A DNA stretch of 64,000 bases from Tretioscincus oriximinensis (GCA_022410635.1 JAJVDF010001212.1:69632-133631); one strand, 5' to 3'; numbered from the stretch's first letter, positions 41,301-46,360 are shown. The notes: generated by a model not told the origin, from the letters alone. Numbers and translations are program-made.

Positions 41301-42072
41301 GGTGCTTGGTTGGCTCCANCTATGAAATGTGTTTTATCGTCACTCACAATACAAAGTGGTTTAATGGAGGCGGTTTGGGTGAACATCTGGATCTATGAAC
41401 CTAGTTTACACCTGAAATTTTAATTTACTTACTTAATAAGGGCTGGGCGGGCTGGGTGCTGTATGGATGCACGCCGCCTGTATAATTTGAAAAAGTTCCA
41501 TCTCTCCCCAGCCCAGCCCTGGGAGCTTCCTGGCTGGCAATCTCAGCCTGGAGCCCCAAAATGTGTCATATCAGGGCACCATTCCCAGAAGCAGAGGCAG
41601 GAAGTGACACCACTTGTGTTACTTCCTGCCCTGGGGTGCCCTTTTCTGGAAGCGGGGGGAGGGGGAGCATAACTGTATAAGAGTGGATAATCTGATAAAA
41701 TGCACGAGATTCCTGGACACTTCCCACCACTGCAGCAGCCCAGGAGGAACCAGAAGAGGTGGGGCCTGGGTGGGACGGGGCCTGTGGTGGGGGAGGGGGT
41801 ATGGCCCCCTTCCCCACCCCTGCTTTAAGTGCCCCAAGCCCCCCTGGCTGGACTTTCTGAACTAGGCTGTTTCTCTGAAATTGACACGGAATGTGGACAG
41901 GGCAACACCTGGGCAACCTTTTTCTTTTTTAATGCCGTTCGGGGCTTTTCCGATTCCTCTTCTAGGAGACGAGACATATCTTGACATCTTCCACGACTTC
42001 TCCCTCATGGCCTCCAATGACCCGGAGAAGCTGAGTCGACGGACTTGTGACTTGAAATTGACAACATTGTGA
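8340..42072 (+). CDS. ACAP1: ACAP1: ArfGAP with coiled-coil (BAR), ankyrin repeat and PH domains 1, missing only the first coding exon
   Basis: Spliced gene. Coding exons, start-end: 8340-8397, 9770-9889, 11031-11084, 12902-12960, 15286-15469, 16739-16783, 20102-20197, 22731-22805, 23383-23492, 24796-24847, 27399-27499, 27952-28063, 34944-35152, 36378-36447, 36733-36827, 37313-37476, 38085-38117, 38911-39113, 39212-39321, 39415-39525, 41173-41222, 41966-42072. All have AG/GT borders with compatible phases and no internal stop: 738 codons plus stop, close to the roughly 740 residues of the human protein once a short first exon is added. Domain order is BAR, PH, ArfGAP, ankyrin repeats. ACAP1 is known as an Arf6 GTPase-activating protein and coat-like adaptor in endosomal recycling; function here is by homology. 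The first coding exon (about 18 codons, ending with two bases of a codon) was not found in the 8.3 kb upstream. Confidence 0.95.
8605..8985 (+). repeat. CR1 LINE 3' fragment
   Basis: Forward translation gives [20 protein letters not shown], then GLFSLKRW. The following phrase is [12 protein letters not shown] and ends in a diverged GLDxFMxxxGIxG region. It lies in ACAP1 intron sequence just after exon 2. Confidence 0.8.
9150..9305 (+). repeat. (GGGA/GGAT)n purine tract
   Basis: Nearly pure purine run of GGAGGGAGG and GGATGG units, ending in repeated GGGAGGGAGGGAGG. Long frames on both strands here are low complexity. Confidence 0.75.
9312..9640 (+). repeat. tRNA-derived SINE family B
   Basis: Full-length-like copy: GTCCCTAAGGAGACAGCCTC, CAACCCAGCTATTCGAAAGC, GCTTTGAGTCCCTTTGGGTG and a TTCTTCTTCC tail. 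It lies 130 bp before ACAP1 exon 3. Confidence 0.75.
9770..9889 (+). CDS. ACAP1: ACAP1 exon 3 (BAR)
   Basis: 120 bp, 40 codons, phase 0 at both ends, between CCGGCAG and GTGAGT. It encodes [20 protein letters not shown] and continues through [10 protein letters not shown] to GDKMMT. Confidence 0.93.
10285..10925 (-). repeat. CR1 LINE 3' end with internal CCATAGTCTACACTGGC units
   Basis: The + strand carries the reverse complement of the CR1 3' region (GGAGCCCTGCTGAATGGAGT, then CTCGACTCCCTGCAAATTG, then TAAAGCTATCCAGGTTGCTG and GTGTGATAGAGAAAATAAT). Two copies of a GGCCTGCCATAGTYTRCACT unit are embedded at about 10460-10545. Confidence 0.8.
11031..11084 (+). CDS. ACAP1: ACAP1 exon 4 (BAR)
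   Basis: 54 bp, 18 codons between TTTCCAG and GTAAGT. It encodes [18 protein letters not shown], matching the conserved ECLEKF block of ACAP1. Confidence 0.93.
11572..12030 (-). repeat. CR1 LINE 3' end, classical-tail lineage
   Basis: It begins on the + strand with AGAATCATAGAATCATAGAG, i.e. the reverse complement of the ATTCTATG-type octamer tail of CR1, followed by TTGGAAGGGACCTCCAGGGT. The downstream GTTAGGAAGCTTTTTCTGAT and CAGCTATCAAGTCTCCTCTC phrases are the CR1 ORF2 end. The lineage differs from copies ending in TTATGTTC. Confidence 0.85.
12362..12610 (+). repeat. tRNA-derived SINE family A, full length
   Basis: It starts at GAGAGCCAGTTTGGTGTATT and has a canonical B box GGTTCGATTCC at about 12405. 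The body contains AGCTGGGTGACCTTGGGCCA and CACAGGGTGTCTGTTGTGG. The tail is (AAATA)n. It is the best-preserved copy in the window and the reference for the fragments at 1-255 and 63938-64000. Confidence 0.85.
12902..12960 (+). CDS. ACAP1: ACAP1 exon 5 (BAR)
   Basis: 59 bp after a long T tract ending in GCAG and before GTAAGC. It encodes [20 protein letters not shown] with the last Glu codon split (GA/A). Confidence 0.93.
13065..13535 (+). repeat. CR1 LINE 3' fragment, internally disrupted
   Basis: GGTCTGTGGAATTTAGTTCC, then GGATTAGATCAATTCATGG, then at the end GGGCTCCTCTTGTGTTCTTA. The middle (about 13205-13375) does not follow the CR1 order and may be another insertion. Confidence 0.7.
13545..13740 (+). 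repeat. tRNA-derived SINE family B, 3' part
   Basis: Phrases CCAATTCAGCTATTCGGAAA, TGGTAGGGAAGATAGACTAG and CTTGTAGGCCCCTCTG correspond to the body of family B. Confidence 0.55.
13930..15035 (+). repeat. Pyrimidine-rich minisatellite array containing an assembly gap
   Basis: Units of about 85-120 bp each begin with a CATACACCTTTTGTTACTTC phrase, continue as CTTCTCC/TTTTTCTCC repeats and end with CTCATATCCATGGCAGGTG. Two units precede and two follow the run of 652 n at 14192-14843. The gap probably hides more units. The long open frames through it are artefacts of the n run and the repeat. Confidence 0.85.
14192..14843. other. Assembly gap (652 n)
   Basis: Unresolved bases inside a tandem pyrimidine-rich array in the ACAP1 intron between exons 5 and 6. 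Confidence 0.99.
15286..15469 (+). CDS. ACAP1: ACAP1 exon 6 (BAR)
   Basis: 184 bp between TTTCAG and GTGGGT. After completing the split Glu codon it encodes [19 protein letters not shown], then [20 protein letters not shown] and ends RTLDYVLQ. The HNAEVPRRR word is a strong ACAP1/BAR match. The donor GTGGGT is weaker than the others. Confidence 0.93.
15568..16620 (-). repeat. CR1 LINE 3' end with expanded CCATAGTCTACACTGGC units
   Basis: It has AAGAACATCAGAG starts at 15568 and again at 15785, suggesting two overlapping 3' ends. Between 15950 and 16205 there are at least four GGCCTGCCATAGTCTACACT-type or GGCCTGCCATAGTCAACACT units separated by GGATGAACCAAATGG phrases. It then continues through CTTAAAGCTATCCAGGCTGC and CCCTTTTCTGCACCTGCT. 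Confidence 0.8.
16739..16783 (+). CDS. ACAP1: ACAP1 exon 7 (BAR)
   Basis: 45 bp, 15 codons, between TTTTCAG and GTGAGT. It encodes [15 protein letters not shown], which matches the conserved INVI...KF block. Confidence 0.93.
17026..17190 (-). repeat. CR1 LINE 3' end fragment
   Basis: AACATAAGAACACAAGAGGA at the start is the reverse complement of the CR1 octamer tail. It is followed by AGTCAGGCCACAGCCCACCT and CTCCCTGCAAATGGTGT. Confidence 0.7.
17215..17560 (+). repeat. Penelope-tail-like fragments plus (GATG/GATA)n
   Basis: Three phrases of the GACTAACAAGCCAAAGGGAG / GGCAGCAGGAGC type flank a GGATGGATAGATGATGGGTG microsatellite at 17380-17480. Confidence 0.5.
18280..18378 (+). repeat. (GA/GGA)n purine tract
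   Basis: Short GTGTGTGTGT followed by GAGAGAGAG and GGGGGAGAGG runs. There is no coding signal. Confidence 0.75.
18408..19591 (-). repeat. CR1 LINE, 3' half with RT end and 3' UTR
   Basis: On the - strand, from 19591: [11 protein letters not shown], then [20 protein letters not shown], then the catalytic [40 protein letters not shown] and [14 protein letters not shown]. It ends in three AAGAACAT-type units (TTATGTTC octamers). A deletion around 19080 breaks the frame, so it is a dead copy. It lies in ACAP1 intron 7. Confidence 0.92.
20102..20197 (+). CDS. ACAP1: ACAP1 exon 8 (BAR)
   Basis: 96 bp, 32 codons, between ATTCCAG and GTGAGA. It encodes [20 protein letters not shown], then [12 protein letters not shown]. 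The QYRK word is conserved in the family. Confidence 0.92.
20368..20665 (-). repeat. tRNA-derived SINE family B, reverse
   Basis: It starts GAAGAAGAAGAGCTCAGTTC (the complement of the CTT tail), then AAGGGACTCAAAGTGGCTTA. It ends with the complement of the A/B-box region near 20600-20660. It lies 170 bp after ACAP1 exon 8. Confidence 0.8.
20878..21336. mobile_element. hAT-type nonautonomous DNA transposon, 459 bp
   Basis: The ends are short inverted repeats: CAGCGATGGCTAACCT at the left and the complement CAGTGACGGCAAACCT at the right (13 of 16 match). Flanking 8-bp direct duplications GGCTACAG (20870-20877) and GGCTATAG (21337-21344) differ at one base. Eight-base duplications and CAGNG ends are typical of hAT elements. 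The interior is AT-rich and has no transposase frame. Confidence 0.8.
21370..21530 (+). repeat. tRNA-derived SINE family B, 3' part
   Basis: CTCAGCTATTTGAAAGCAAG, GTGGGGAAGATAGAATGTAA and a TTCTCCTTC tail. It directly follows the hAT element. Confidence 0.6.
21530..22080. repeat. Mixed dispersed repeats with CR1 tail fragment
   Basis: 21540-21700 has AAGGTCTCAGGGC and GCGTCTTCAAGTG phrases seen also at 27600-27700. 21700-21845 is a CR1 3' end fragment (-) (AAGAACCCACGAGGAGCCC). 21880-22080 contains an ACTGGCCGCCAGTGCAGCTC phrase resembling 44310-44400. Families are not recognised beyond CR1. Confidence 0.5.
22731..22805 (+). CDS. ACAP1: ACAP1 exon 9 (end of BAR)
   Basis: 75 bp, 25 codons, between TTTTCAG and GTGAAT. 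It encodes [20 protein letters not shown], then AIKQK. The [12 protein letters not shown] block is nearly unchanged in ACAP1 of mammals, as recalled. Confidence 0.94.
22972..23155 (+). repeat. 19-bp minisatellite, about ten units
   Basis: Direct repeats of GAGCTTTGTGCATGGGGCG with progressive divergence to the right (for example GAGTTTTATACACAGAATG). Period 19 is seen at starts 22972, 22991 and 23010. It is in the intron between ACAP1 exons 9 and 10. Open frames over it on both strands are repeat artefacts. Confidence 0.9.
23383..23492 (+). CDS. ACAP1: ACAP1 exon 10 (PH domain start)
   Basis: 110 bp between ATTCTCAG and GTGAAG. It encodes a variable [17 protein letters not shown] linker and then [20 protein letters not shown], the first PH strands. 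Arg is split AG/G. Confidence 0.95.
23668..23970 (+). repeat. Unclassified dispersed repeat, copy 2 of 2
   Basis: GATTGGCTAAAGGGGCTTCC, GTGCAGGCTGGGAGTGCAGC and AAGTAGAAAAGCATGCAGAA match the copy at 1254-1600 in the same order and orientation. Confidence 0.5.
24060..24640. repeat. Penelope-tail-like fragments (reverse) with tetranucleotide runs
   Basis: Two phrases of the TCTGAAGAAGTAGATTTGTC ... GAGCTCCTGCTGCCTCC ... GTTAGTCTC type, plus one reduced copy at 24548-24605. ATCTATCTAC/CCATCCAT microsatellites lie next to them. The orientation is opposite to the 1800-2830 copies. Confidence 0.45.
24796..24847 (+). CDS. ACAP1: ACAP1 exon 11 (PH)
   Basis: 52 bp between CTTGCAG and GTGAGT. It encodes [17 protein letters not shown], the PH strand with the family [12 protein letters not shown] word. 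Confidence 0.95.
25600..26744 (+). repeat. LINE 3'-end-like sequence split by a Penelope-like insertion
   Basis: The two parts, 25600-25777 and 26672-26744, rejoin across the insertion at 25778-26671. The right part contains a polyadenylation-like AATAAA (26720-26725) followed by T- and A-rich sequence, consistent with a LINE 3' end on the + strand. No coding remains. The LINE class is uncertain. Confidence 0.45.
25778..26671 (-). mobile_element. Penelope-like element derivative, copy 1
   Basis: An 894-bp unit flanked by the 13-bp direct repeat TATAGTTCTAAAG (25765-25777 and 26672-26684). About 170 bp at each end are inverted copies (TCCAGCAAAGGGGCTAGCAG at left; complement near 26635 at right). 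Between them, on the - strand, a frame of about 104 residues (26402-26088) starts VYSIFC and contains [18 protein letters not shown]. This resembles the GIY-YIG endonuclease domain that Penelope-like elements carry after their reverse transcriptase. No reverse transcriptase is present, so the unit is nonautonomous. Several n bases blur the motif. Confidence 0.8.
26745..27365 (+). repeat. CR1 LINE 3' end, with CCATAGTCTACACTGGC-type units, abutting ACAP1 exon 12
   Basis: CAGTGGGTCATCGGCCTGTG, then GGGAATCGAGAACAGATGAAG, then three or four units with GTGTAGACTATGGCAGGCCC (26980-27220). It ends GGGCTCCTCTTGTGTTTTCT..GTTCTTATAC about 34 bp before the exon 12 acceptor. Confidence 0.8.
27399..27499 (+). 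CDS. ACAP1: ACAP1 exon 12 (PH)
   Basis: 101 bp between CACTTAG and GTGAGT. It encodes [20 protein letters not shown], then [13 protein letters not shown]. The Lys codon is split AA/G. Confidence 0.95.
27560..27870 (+). repeat. Unclassified dispersed repeat
   Basis: A (TTTA)n start, then ACCCAAAGGTCTCGGGGCCA, GGTGCATCTTCAAGCATTTT and GGCCACAGAGAAGGTCCTGT. The same succession occurs at 21530-21700 and 42780-42840/43110-43215. Confidence 0.45.
27952..28063 (+). CDS. ACAP1: ACAP1 exon 13 (end of PH)
   Basis: 112 bp between TTGGTAG and GTAGGG. It encodes [20 protein letters not shown], then [17 protein letters not shown]. It includes the conserved Trp of the PH C-terminal helix. Confidence 0.95.
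31650..32520. other. AT-rich block between L1 ORF1 and endonuclease remnant
   Basis: Very AT-rich sequence without a convincing reading frame. It occupies the place of the ORF1-ORF2 junction and the N-terminal endonuclease, so it is either extreme decay or a replacement insertion. Confidence 0.4.
32709..33458 (-). pseudogene. L1 ORF1-like protein, open for about 249 codons
   Basis: It starts [20 protein letters not shown] and has a heptad-rich coiled-coil region (about residues 25-85, [20 protein letters not shown]). An RNA-binding-type domain follows, with [13 protein letters not shown], then a C-terminal domain with [23 protein letters not shown]1 proteins form trimers that bind L1 RNA. 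Length and order fit an L1 ORF1, slightly short at the C-terminus. Three codons contain n. It is open but sits in an otherwise dead element. Confidence 0.75.
33619..34512 (-). mobile_element. Penelope-like element derivative, copy 2, inside the L1 5' UTR
   Basis: The same unit as at 25778, with nearly identical sequence and length. It is flanked by AAGATATTTAA(T) at 33608-33618 and 34513-34523/4. The inverted ends are about 33619-33790 and 34305-34490; the right end is longer and finishes CTAACACGGCTATTTCTCTG. The - strand frame 34243-33929 reads [34 protein letters not shown] and [20 protein letters not shown]. It resembles a GIY-YIG endonuclease. Flanking L1 sequence resumes at 34525 with GCGCATGCGCAGTCC. 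Confidence 0.8.
34730..34919 (-). repeat. CR1 LINE 3' fragment abutting ACAP1 exon 14
   Basis: AAGCAGAAGAAGGCAAAACC, then CTTGACTCCCTGCAAATGAT, then CCTGCCTTAAAGCTATCCAG and CTATCTACCACCACC. It ends about 24 bp before the exon 14 acceptor, so the branch point is likely within or next to it. Confidence 0.8.
34944..35152 (+). CDS. ACAP1: ACAP1 exon 14 (linker and ArfGAP zinc finger)
   Basis: 209 bp between TCCCTGCAG and GTGAGT. After a linker [20 protein letters not shown] it encodes the ArfGAP start, [20 protein letters not shown], then [20 protein letters not shown]. The C-x2-C-x16-C-x2-C zinc ligands are complete. The following conserved Arg is split CG/G with exon 15; this Arg is the arginine-finger position in the family. 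Confidence 0.96.
35615..36190 (-). repeat. CR1 LINE 3' end
   Basis: ATAAGAATGTACGAGAGGAG start, then GAGCCAGAGCCCATCTAGTC, CTTGAAGCTATCCAGGCTGC and CATGCATGATTTTATACAAT. It is a decayed copy in the intron before ACAP1 exon 15. Confidence 0.85.
36378..36447 (+). CDS. ACAP1: ACAP1 exon 15 (ArfGAP)
   Basis: 70 bp between ATCCTAG and GTAAAA. It encodes (R)[20 protein letters not shown], then LVK. It is the most conserved ArfGAP block after the zinc finger. Confidence 0.96.
36733..36827 (+). CDS. ACAP1: ACAP1 exon 16 (ArfGAP)
   Basis: 95 bp between CTGCTGCAG and GTGAGG. It encodes [20 protein letters not shown], then [11 protein letters not shown] and a split Arg. Confidence 0.95.
37061..37226 (+). 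repeat. 58-bp tandem repeat, three units
   Basis: Units start at 37061, 37119 and 37177. Each contains CAATGGCAAGGCATGATGGG or a variant and a GATATGTGCTTTAGCTATGT phrase. It lies about 90 bp before ACAP1 exon 17. Confidence 0.85.
37313..37476 (+). CDS. ACAP1: ACAP1 exon 17 (end of ArfGAP, basic/proline linker)
   Basis: 164 bp between CTGCTGCAG and GTGCGC. It encodes (R)[20 protein letters not shown] and then a low-complexity linker with [17 protein letters not shown]. It ends in phase 1. The GTGCGC donor is weaker than most in the gene. Confidence 0.93.
38085..38117 (+). CDS. ACAP1: ACAP1 exon 18, 33-nt symmetric microexon
   Basis: 33 bp between CTCTTGTAG and GTAAGG, phase 1 at both sides, encoding about [12 protein letters not shown] with its neighbours. 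Inclusion or skipping keeps the frame. It creates R-R-G-R-S-L across the 17/18 junction, near where mammalian ACAP1 has its Akt-phosphorylated serine in RPRPGSLRS. The exon is inferred from splice borders and phase only. Confidence 0.72.
38440..38810 (+). repeat. (CTTC/CTTT)n pyrimidine tract
   Basis: A 370-bp pyrimidine-rich run of CCTTCCTTCC and TTCTTTCTTTC units just before ACAP1 exon 19. Long Ser/Phe/Leu/Pro-rich frames here are artefacts. Confidence 0.85.
38911..39113 (+). CDS. ACAP1: ACAP1 exon 19 (linker, first ankyrin repeat)
   Basis: 203 bp between CTTTGCAG and GTGAGT. It encodes [20 protein letters not shown], then [20 protein letters not shown] and [20 protein letters not shown]. 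The first ankyrin repeat begins near [13 protein letters not shown]. Confidence 0.95.
39212..39321 (+). CDS. ACAP1: ACAP1 exon 20 (ankyrin repeat 2)
   Basis: 110 bp between ACCCAG and GTAATT. It encodes [20 protein letters not shown], then [17 protein letters not shown]. The GxTPLHHA-type ankyrin core is visible as GRGPLHHA. Confidence 0.95.
39415..39525 (+). CDS. ACAP1: ACAP1 exon 21 (ankyrin repeat 3)
   Basis: 111 bp between TCGCTAG and GTAAGG. It encodes [20 protein letters not shown], then [17 protein letters not shown] with the Leu codon split. Confidence 0.95.
39586..40093. mobile_element. Palindromic (foldback) element, copy 2
   Basis: AGTGAAAGTTGTTTGGATCT, AATCCAAGTGGAAAACGCAC and CTGGCGGCGATTTTG match 5260-5420. 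The second arm, CCAGCCTTCGGTGGTTCTTC and CCCAAGGACCAGATCTCC, is inverted relative to the 5458-5510 arm of copy 1. It lies in the ACAP1 intron between exons 21 and 22. Confidence 0.55.
40190..40730. repeat. Unclassified dispersed repeats
   Basis: 40235-40310 (CCCTAATTGAGTGCCCCACA and GTGATGTGGAATATCAA) has a diverged copy at 48195-48250. 40350-40720 includes a pyrimidine-rich segment and ends GGCAGGATATAAATCACCAA, a SINE- or MITE-like ending. No gene is seen. Confidence 0.4.
40884..41153 (+). repeat. CR1 LINE 3' end whose tail abuts ACAP1 exon 22
   Basis: CTTGGATAGTTTCAAGACAG, GGATACTAGGATGGATGTCT and TGATCCAGGATGGCTCTTCT, then TTATGTTCTTATGTTC. The tail ends about 20 bp before the exon 22 acceptor, so it may supply part of the polypyrimidine tract or branch region. 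Confidence 0.88.
41173..41222 (+). CDS. ACAP1: ACAP1 exon 22
   Basis: 50 bp between CCACAAAG and GTGAGT. It encodes (L)[17 protein letters not shown], matching the conserved [10 protein letters not shown] block. The AAAG acceptor is preceded by a C/T-rich stretch. Confidence 0.94.
41966..42072 (+). CDS. ACAP1: ACAP1 last exon, with stop
   Basis: After TCTTCTAG it encodes (G)[20 protein letters not shown], then [14 protein letters not shown] and TGA at 42070-42072. The C-terminus differs slightly from the recalled mammalian SRRSHDLHTL. Confidence 0.95.
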
Positions 42073-42520
42073 AGTCTGGGGGAAACTCCACGGCCCCTGT
42101 ACGCAGAGGAGTACTTGAGGGCTTACGTGGGTCAGCCAGCATTGCCAGGCTCCAGCGGTGGAACTCCCGGCCACATGGCCATCAGTCTACAAGGCCACCT
42201 TCCGTACCACAACTCTGGCAAAGACCATTGGGGCCGCTGTGTGGAATATTCCAGAAGACCGAGGCCTGCTTGGGGAGTCCGGAGAGCAACGAGGGATATC
42301 GTAGCTTTGTACTTGGGACTTTCCTTGTCCCCCAAATTTATTTTTATTTATTGCTTTGTCTGCCGTGGACATCAAACGCCTCTTCCTTATGGACTGATGC
42401 TACTGGGTGGATAAGAATTTCTTTTTCTCTTTAGTGGCATTTCCCTGTGTCCCATGTAGTGGGGAATCACAGGGCCCGGAGGGGAAAGGGCACAGAATAA
42501 ATACGGTTCTCAAGAATACG
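42073..42520 (+). other. ACAP1: ACAP1 3' UTR with polyadenylation signal at 42496-42501
   Basis: No recognised repeat up to about 42520. AATAAA lies at 42496-42501, about 425 bases after the stop, followed by a GT/T-rich segment. This is the likely transcript end. Confidence 0.75.
42496..42501 (+). terminator. ACAP1: Polyadenylation signal AATAAA of ACAP1
   Basis: Canonical hexamer in non-repetitive sequence downstream of the ACAP1 stop codon. The cleavage site is not determined. Confidence 0.7.
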
Positions 42521-42769
42521 GGAGAGGCTGTGAGATTGCTTTCTTTTTTTGAAAAAAAACAGGTGGAGTCAATTTTGTTAGAATAGAGAGAGACCAANGG
42601 GTTTATTTATTTATCCCTCTGCAAGCTGTCCTTCTGGAGAGGAAGAGTAGATCTTTTAAAACATTTTATTCATGTTTATTTTTTAAAAAATTCTTGGTGT
42701 TCTGTTACCAGCCCTAGGACCAATGGGGAAGATAAACAAATAAAATTTGTTTATAAATTTGTAAATTAA

Positions 42770-43215
42770 AAAAATGTATTCAATTTGCATTTCTGTACCA
42801 TCCTACACCCCAAAGGTCTCAGGGCAGTTAACAGTAATTAAGACAGGATTAGGCAAGTTCATGGACAGGAACTTATAAATAGCTGCTAGGATGGTTCTCT
42901 TGATACTACCTCTGGGATGGCGCAAAGGCAGAATTCCTGACGTGCCGTTTGCAGGGACTGGAGAACAGCTGAAGGTTTTGCCGCCTTCTGTTCCGGGCTG
43001 CCCAGGTGCAATTGGTGGGCCACTGGGTGAGACAGAGTAGTTTTTATCGACTCAAAACCACAGTACGTGGAAGTAGGGAAGGGAGAGCTGTTTTTTTAAT
43101 CAAAGGCCAGGTTAAAAAGTTTTCTAAACATATATGAAGACAGTGATTGACACACTATCAAGGTGGAGGCTGTCCCATAACCTGGGGGCTGCCACAGAGA
43201 GGGCTGTTTCCCAGG
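42770..43215. repeat. Dispersed repeat interrupted by CR1 tail fragment
   Basis: ACCCCAAAGGTCTCAGGGCA at 42810 and GCCACAGAGAGGGCTGTTTC at 43190 are the two ends of the family also seen at 27560-27870. Between them, 42838-43040 is a CR1 3' fragment (+) (AGACAGGATTAGGCAAGTTC). Confidence 0.55.
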
Positions 43216-43227
43216 TTCCCCCCGTTT

Positions 43228-44180
43228 AAGAACATAAGAACATAAGAAGAGCCATCCTGGATCAGGCCACAGCCCATCAAGTCCAGCCTTCCGTCCCACC
43301 CAGAGGCCCACCAGATGCCCCTGGGCAGTCCGAACAGAGGNAAGCAAAATATGCTCCTGTTCATGACTCCCTGCAGATGGTATTTCAGGAGTCCTGCCTG
43401 TTGCTCCATCCGGGAGCCGAAATCCAGACAACTATCCTGGTATCCATTTATACCCTTAGTGTCCATAAACCTGTCTAGTCCTGTCTTGAAACTATCCAAT
43501 CTGTTAGCTACCACTACCTCTTCAGGAAGTAAATTCCACAGGCCGATGACCCTCTGGGTGAAAAAATACTTTCCTTTGTCTGCTCTCACTTTTCTACCCA
43601 ACAGTTTCAAGGAGGGCCCTCTGGTCCTTGTGTTGTGTGATAGAGAAAACATTTTTTCTCTATTCACCCTGTCGATCCCATGCATGATTTTGTACACTTC
43701 AATCAGATCACCCCTCCTTTCAACGTCTCCTTTCAAGGCTGAAGAGGCCCAGACGTTGCAGCCTTGCTTCATAAGGGAGGTGCTCCAGACCCTTGATCAT
43801 TTTTGTTGCCCTTTTCTGCACCTTCTCCAGTTCCAAAATATCCCTCTTGAGATGTGGNGACCAGAATTGAACACAGTATTCCAAATGTGGCCTCACCACA
43901 GATTTATAAAGAGGCAAAACAACATTTGCTGACTTTCCTTTCCTAATTATCCCCAACATGGAATTTGCCTTTTTTGCTGCTGCTGCACACTGGGTTGACA
44001 TTTTCATTGAATTGTCCACTAACACCCCAAGATCCTTTTCTTGCTCGGCCACAGAAAGCTTGGTTCCCATCAGGTGGTAGGAGTCTTTTGGGTTCTTTGC
44101 CCCTATATGCATGACCTTGCACTTGCTTAAGTTGAAGTGCATTTGCCACTTTGATGCCCACTCACCCAATTTCAANAAAT
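43228..44180 (-). repeat. CR1 LINE 3' half
   Basis: Starts with AAGAACATAAGAACATAAGA (TTATGTTC octamers reversed). On the - strand: [114 protein letters not shown]. It is very similar to 18408-19591 but with small indels. Confidence 0.92.
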
Positions 44181-44184
44181 TACC

Positions 44185-44510
44185 TGAGGTGGTAACGTCA
44201 GGAAGGCCTCCCCTGCAGATCTTAAGGCACCGGCAGGTATGAGAGGAGCTCTTCCTGAGATATTCGGAGCCCAGGTTATTTAGGGCCTTATGGGTTAATG
44301 TCTAGAATTGGCAGCCAGGGCAGTTTTGCAAGACTGGTTTGATATGCAGCCGGGCACTCGTTCTGGCCAGCAGTCTAGTGACTGCGTCTTACACTAACAG
44401 CAGCTTTCAAACTGTTTTCAAGGGTAGCCCTTGAGAGAGAACAATACAGTAGTCCAGTCTGGAAGTTACCAGAGCATGGAGTTCACGAAACATACCCAAA
44501 ATTGAATTAT
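44185..44510. repeat. Unclassified dispersed repeat
   Basis: Contains GGCAGCCAGGGCAGTTTTGC, GTTCTGGCCAGCAGTCTAG and CAATACAGTAGTCCAGTCTG. The block order resembles a repeat seen widely in sauropsid genomes, but I cannot name the family. A diverged relative is at 21880-22080. Confidence 0.45.
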
Positions 44511-44949
44511 ATTATGTGACGCGTGAATTCACACAACCCGTAGCTAAGAACCTCGACTATATTTTCCTTCTTTTCTTTGGAATCATTGGTCACTGGAAGA
44601 ATAGGATGCTTACCTGAAGGCCATCTGCTGGGCAGATTGTCAAGACTATGGGAAACAAAGGGCTTCTGCCTGCTGGACTAGACTGGAACTAGAGCCCAAN
44701 CCAGCAGGAGGACTTCTGATGTTCTTACAGCATGTCTTTTTATGCATGGAGCAGAGCCTCCCCCTATGGGTCCCAAATGGGATAATTACGAGTTTAGAAT
44801 TAGGAATAGCATTGTCCCTTCCACCAGAAAAGCTGAAGAACTAGGAGCAAACAGTAAAACTAACCAGCAAGGCTGTTTCTGTAGATCCTGAGAGATCAAC
44901 AAGAAAAAGGCAAGCAGTGTGAACCTTTGCAGACAAGGGGTTCTTTGAG

Positions 44950-45200
44950 GCAGTCGAGGTGGTTCTTGGACAGTTTAGAGCCCTGGTGTTTCAGTTCAAA
45001 GCCCTGTGTCGGCCGTGGAGAGGACTGAGTACCCTCTACTGGCCTCAGCTCTAGCCAACCCAGCTATTCCAAAGCAAGAGGTTGTGATTAGATAATTGGG
45101 ATCCATCACAGCCTTTGGGCAAAAAATAGTCCCTTTGGGTATAAAAGCGCAGCTCTTCCTCATCCTTCTTCCTCCTCCCTCCTCTTCCTCCGCCTCCTTT
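44950..45200 (+). repeat. tRNA-derived SINE family B
   Basis: GTTTCAGTTCAAAGCCCTGT (B-box region), CAACCCAGCTATTCCAAAGC and a CTCTTCCTCATCC tail. A Penelope-tail-like phrase (GATCAACAAGAAAAAGGC) lies just upstream at 44888. Confidence 0.7.
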
Positions 45201-45244
45201 GTCAAGTGCATCTACTTCCTGCCTTTTCCTGTTACCTTTCCTAG

Positions 45245-45400
45245 CATGNGGATGGCAAGTCCCCATTGNAAGAGTCAAGAACAAGTNAAAGGTCTGCCTC
45301 CACTTCCTGCTTGAGATGCCCAGGGATAGCAGGTGGGCCACTGGGTGAGAGATTCCTGGACTAGGTGGGCCGTGGGCCCCTCCAGCAGAGCTCCTCTTAC
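45245..45400 (+). repeat. CR1 LINE 3' end fragment
   Basis: GATGGCAAGTCCCCATTG, CTGCTTGAGATGCCCAGGG and GCAGAGCTCCTCTTAC. The last part of the CR1 3' region only. Confidence 0.6.
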
Positions 45401-45849
45401 ATGGGGCTGGCAGTTCTGTCTGAATCCTTAGCGAATTCCCTCGCCTATGGCATGTTATCGTCTTTCAGCATCCTTTTGTGCAACCTAGCAGAAGCTTATG
45501 ATGCTGGGCTGTTCAGGTTTCCAGGGTAACGGCCATCGCCATGGCAACAAAGCAGTTCCCAGTGAGTGTACCAAACCCTTGCTGGGCTGGGGAAAGAATG
45601 GGGTGTTTATTCCGCCAGTCACGTTATGCAGAGCACAAAACTTGCATTGTGACAGAAAAAGACCTCCTCCCACGGAAGAGAGAAAGCACAGCAGAGCCAG
45701 TAACTGCAAAATAATTTTGCCTGCTAGCGTTAGAGCAGGAAAAAACGGTTGCCATCCAGATGTTTCTGAATATCTGGAAGAATCAGGCAAGTTGACCACC
45801 CCTGCTTACCCTGCAGCCACCCCTTGTCTTTTTGGATTATCGCCATGGG

Positions 45850-46360
45850 AACGTAAGAGAAGCCCTGCAGAATGGGTCCGGAGTCCATCTAGTCCAACAT
45901 TCTGTCTCAATGGGTGGCCCACCAATTGCAGCCTCAAGCAGAAGAAGGCAAAACCCTGACCTGTTCTTGATTTCCTGCAATGGTATTTCAGGAATCCTTC
46001 CTGGGCGCCATCCTGGAGGCAGGATCCAGAGATCCATCCTAGTAACCATCCTGCCTTAAAGCTATCTAGGCTGCTGGCTCCCACCACCTCTTCTTGACGT
46101 AAATTCTATAGACCAATGCCCTCCTTAGTCTGTCCTCTTCTGCCCATCAGTTTCAAGGGAAGCCCCCTAGTCCCAGTGTTCAGCGATAGAAAAATATACT
46201 GCTAACAATTAATTGTTTTGAGCAGTATATTTTTTCTCTATTCACCTTATCCATCCCATGCATGATTTTATACACGTCAATCAGATCCCCTCTTAAACNT
46301 CATCTTTTGAGGCTGAAGATAGCCAGACGTTGCAGCCTGACTTCCTAAAGCTGCCTCCAT
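45850..46360 (-). repeat. CR1 LINE 3' end
   Basis: AACGTAAGAGAAGCCCTGCA start, then CCTTAAAGCTATCTAGGCTG and ATGCATGATTTTATACACGT. An AGCAGTATATTTTTTCTCTA phrase is partly duplicated in inverted form at 46190-46225. Confidence 0.8.
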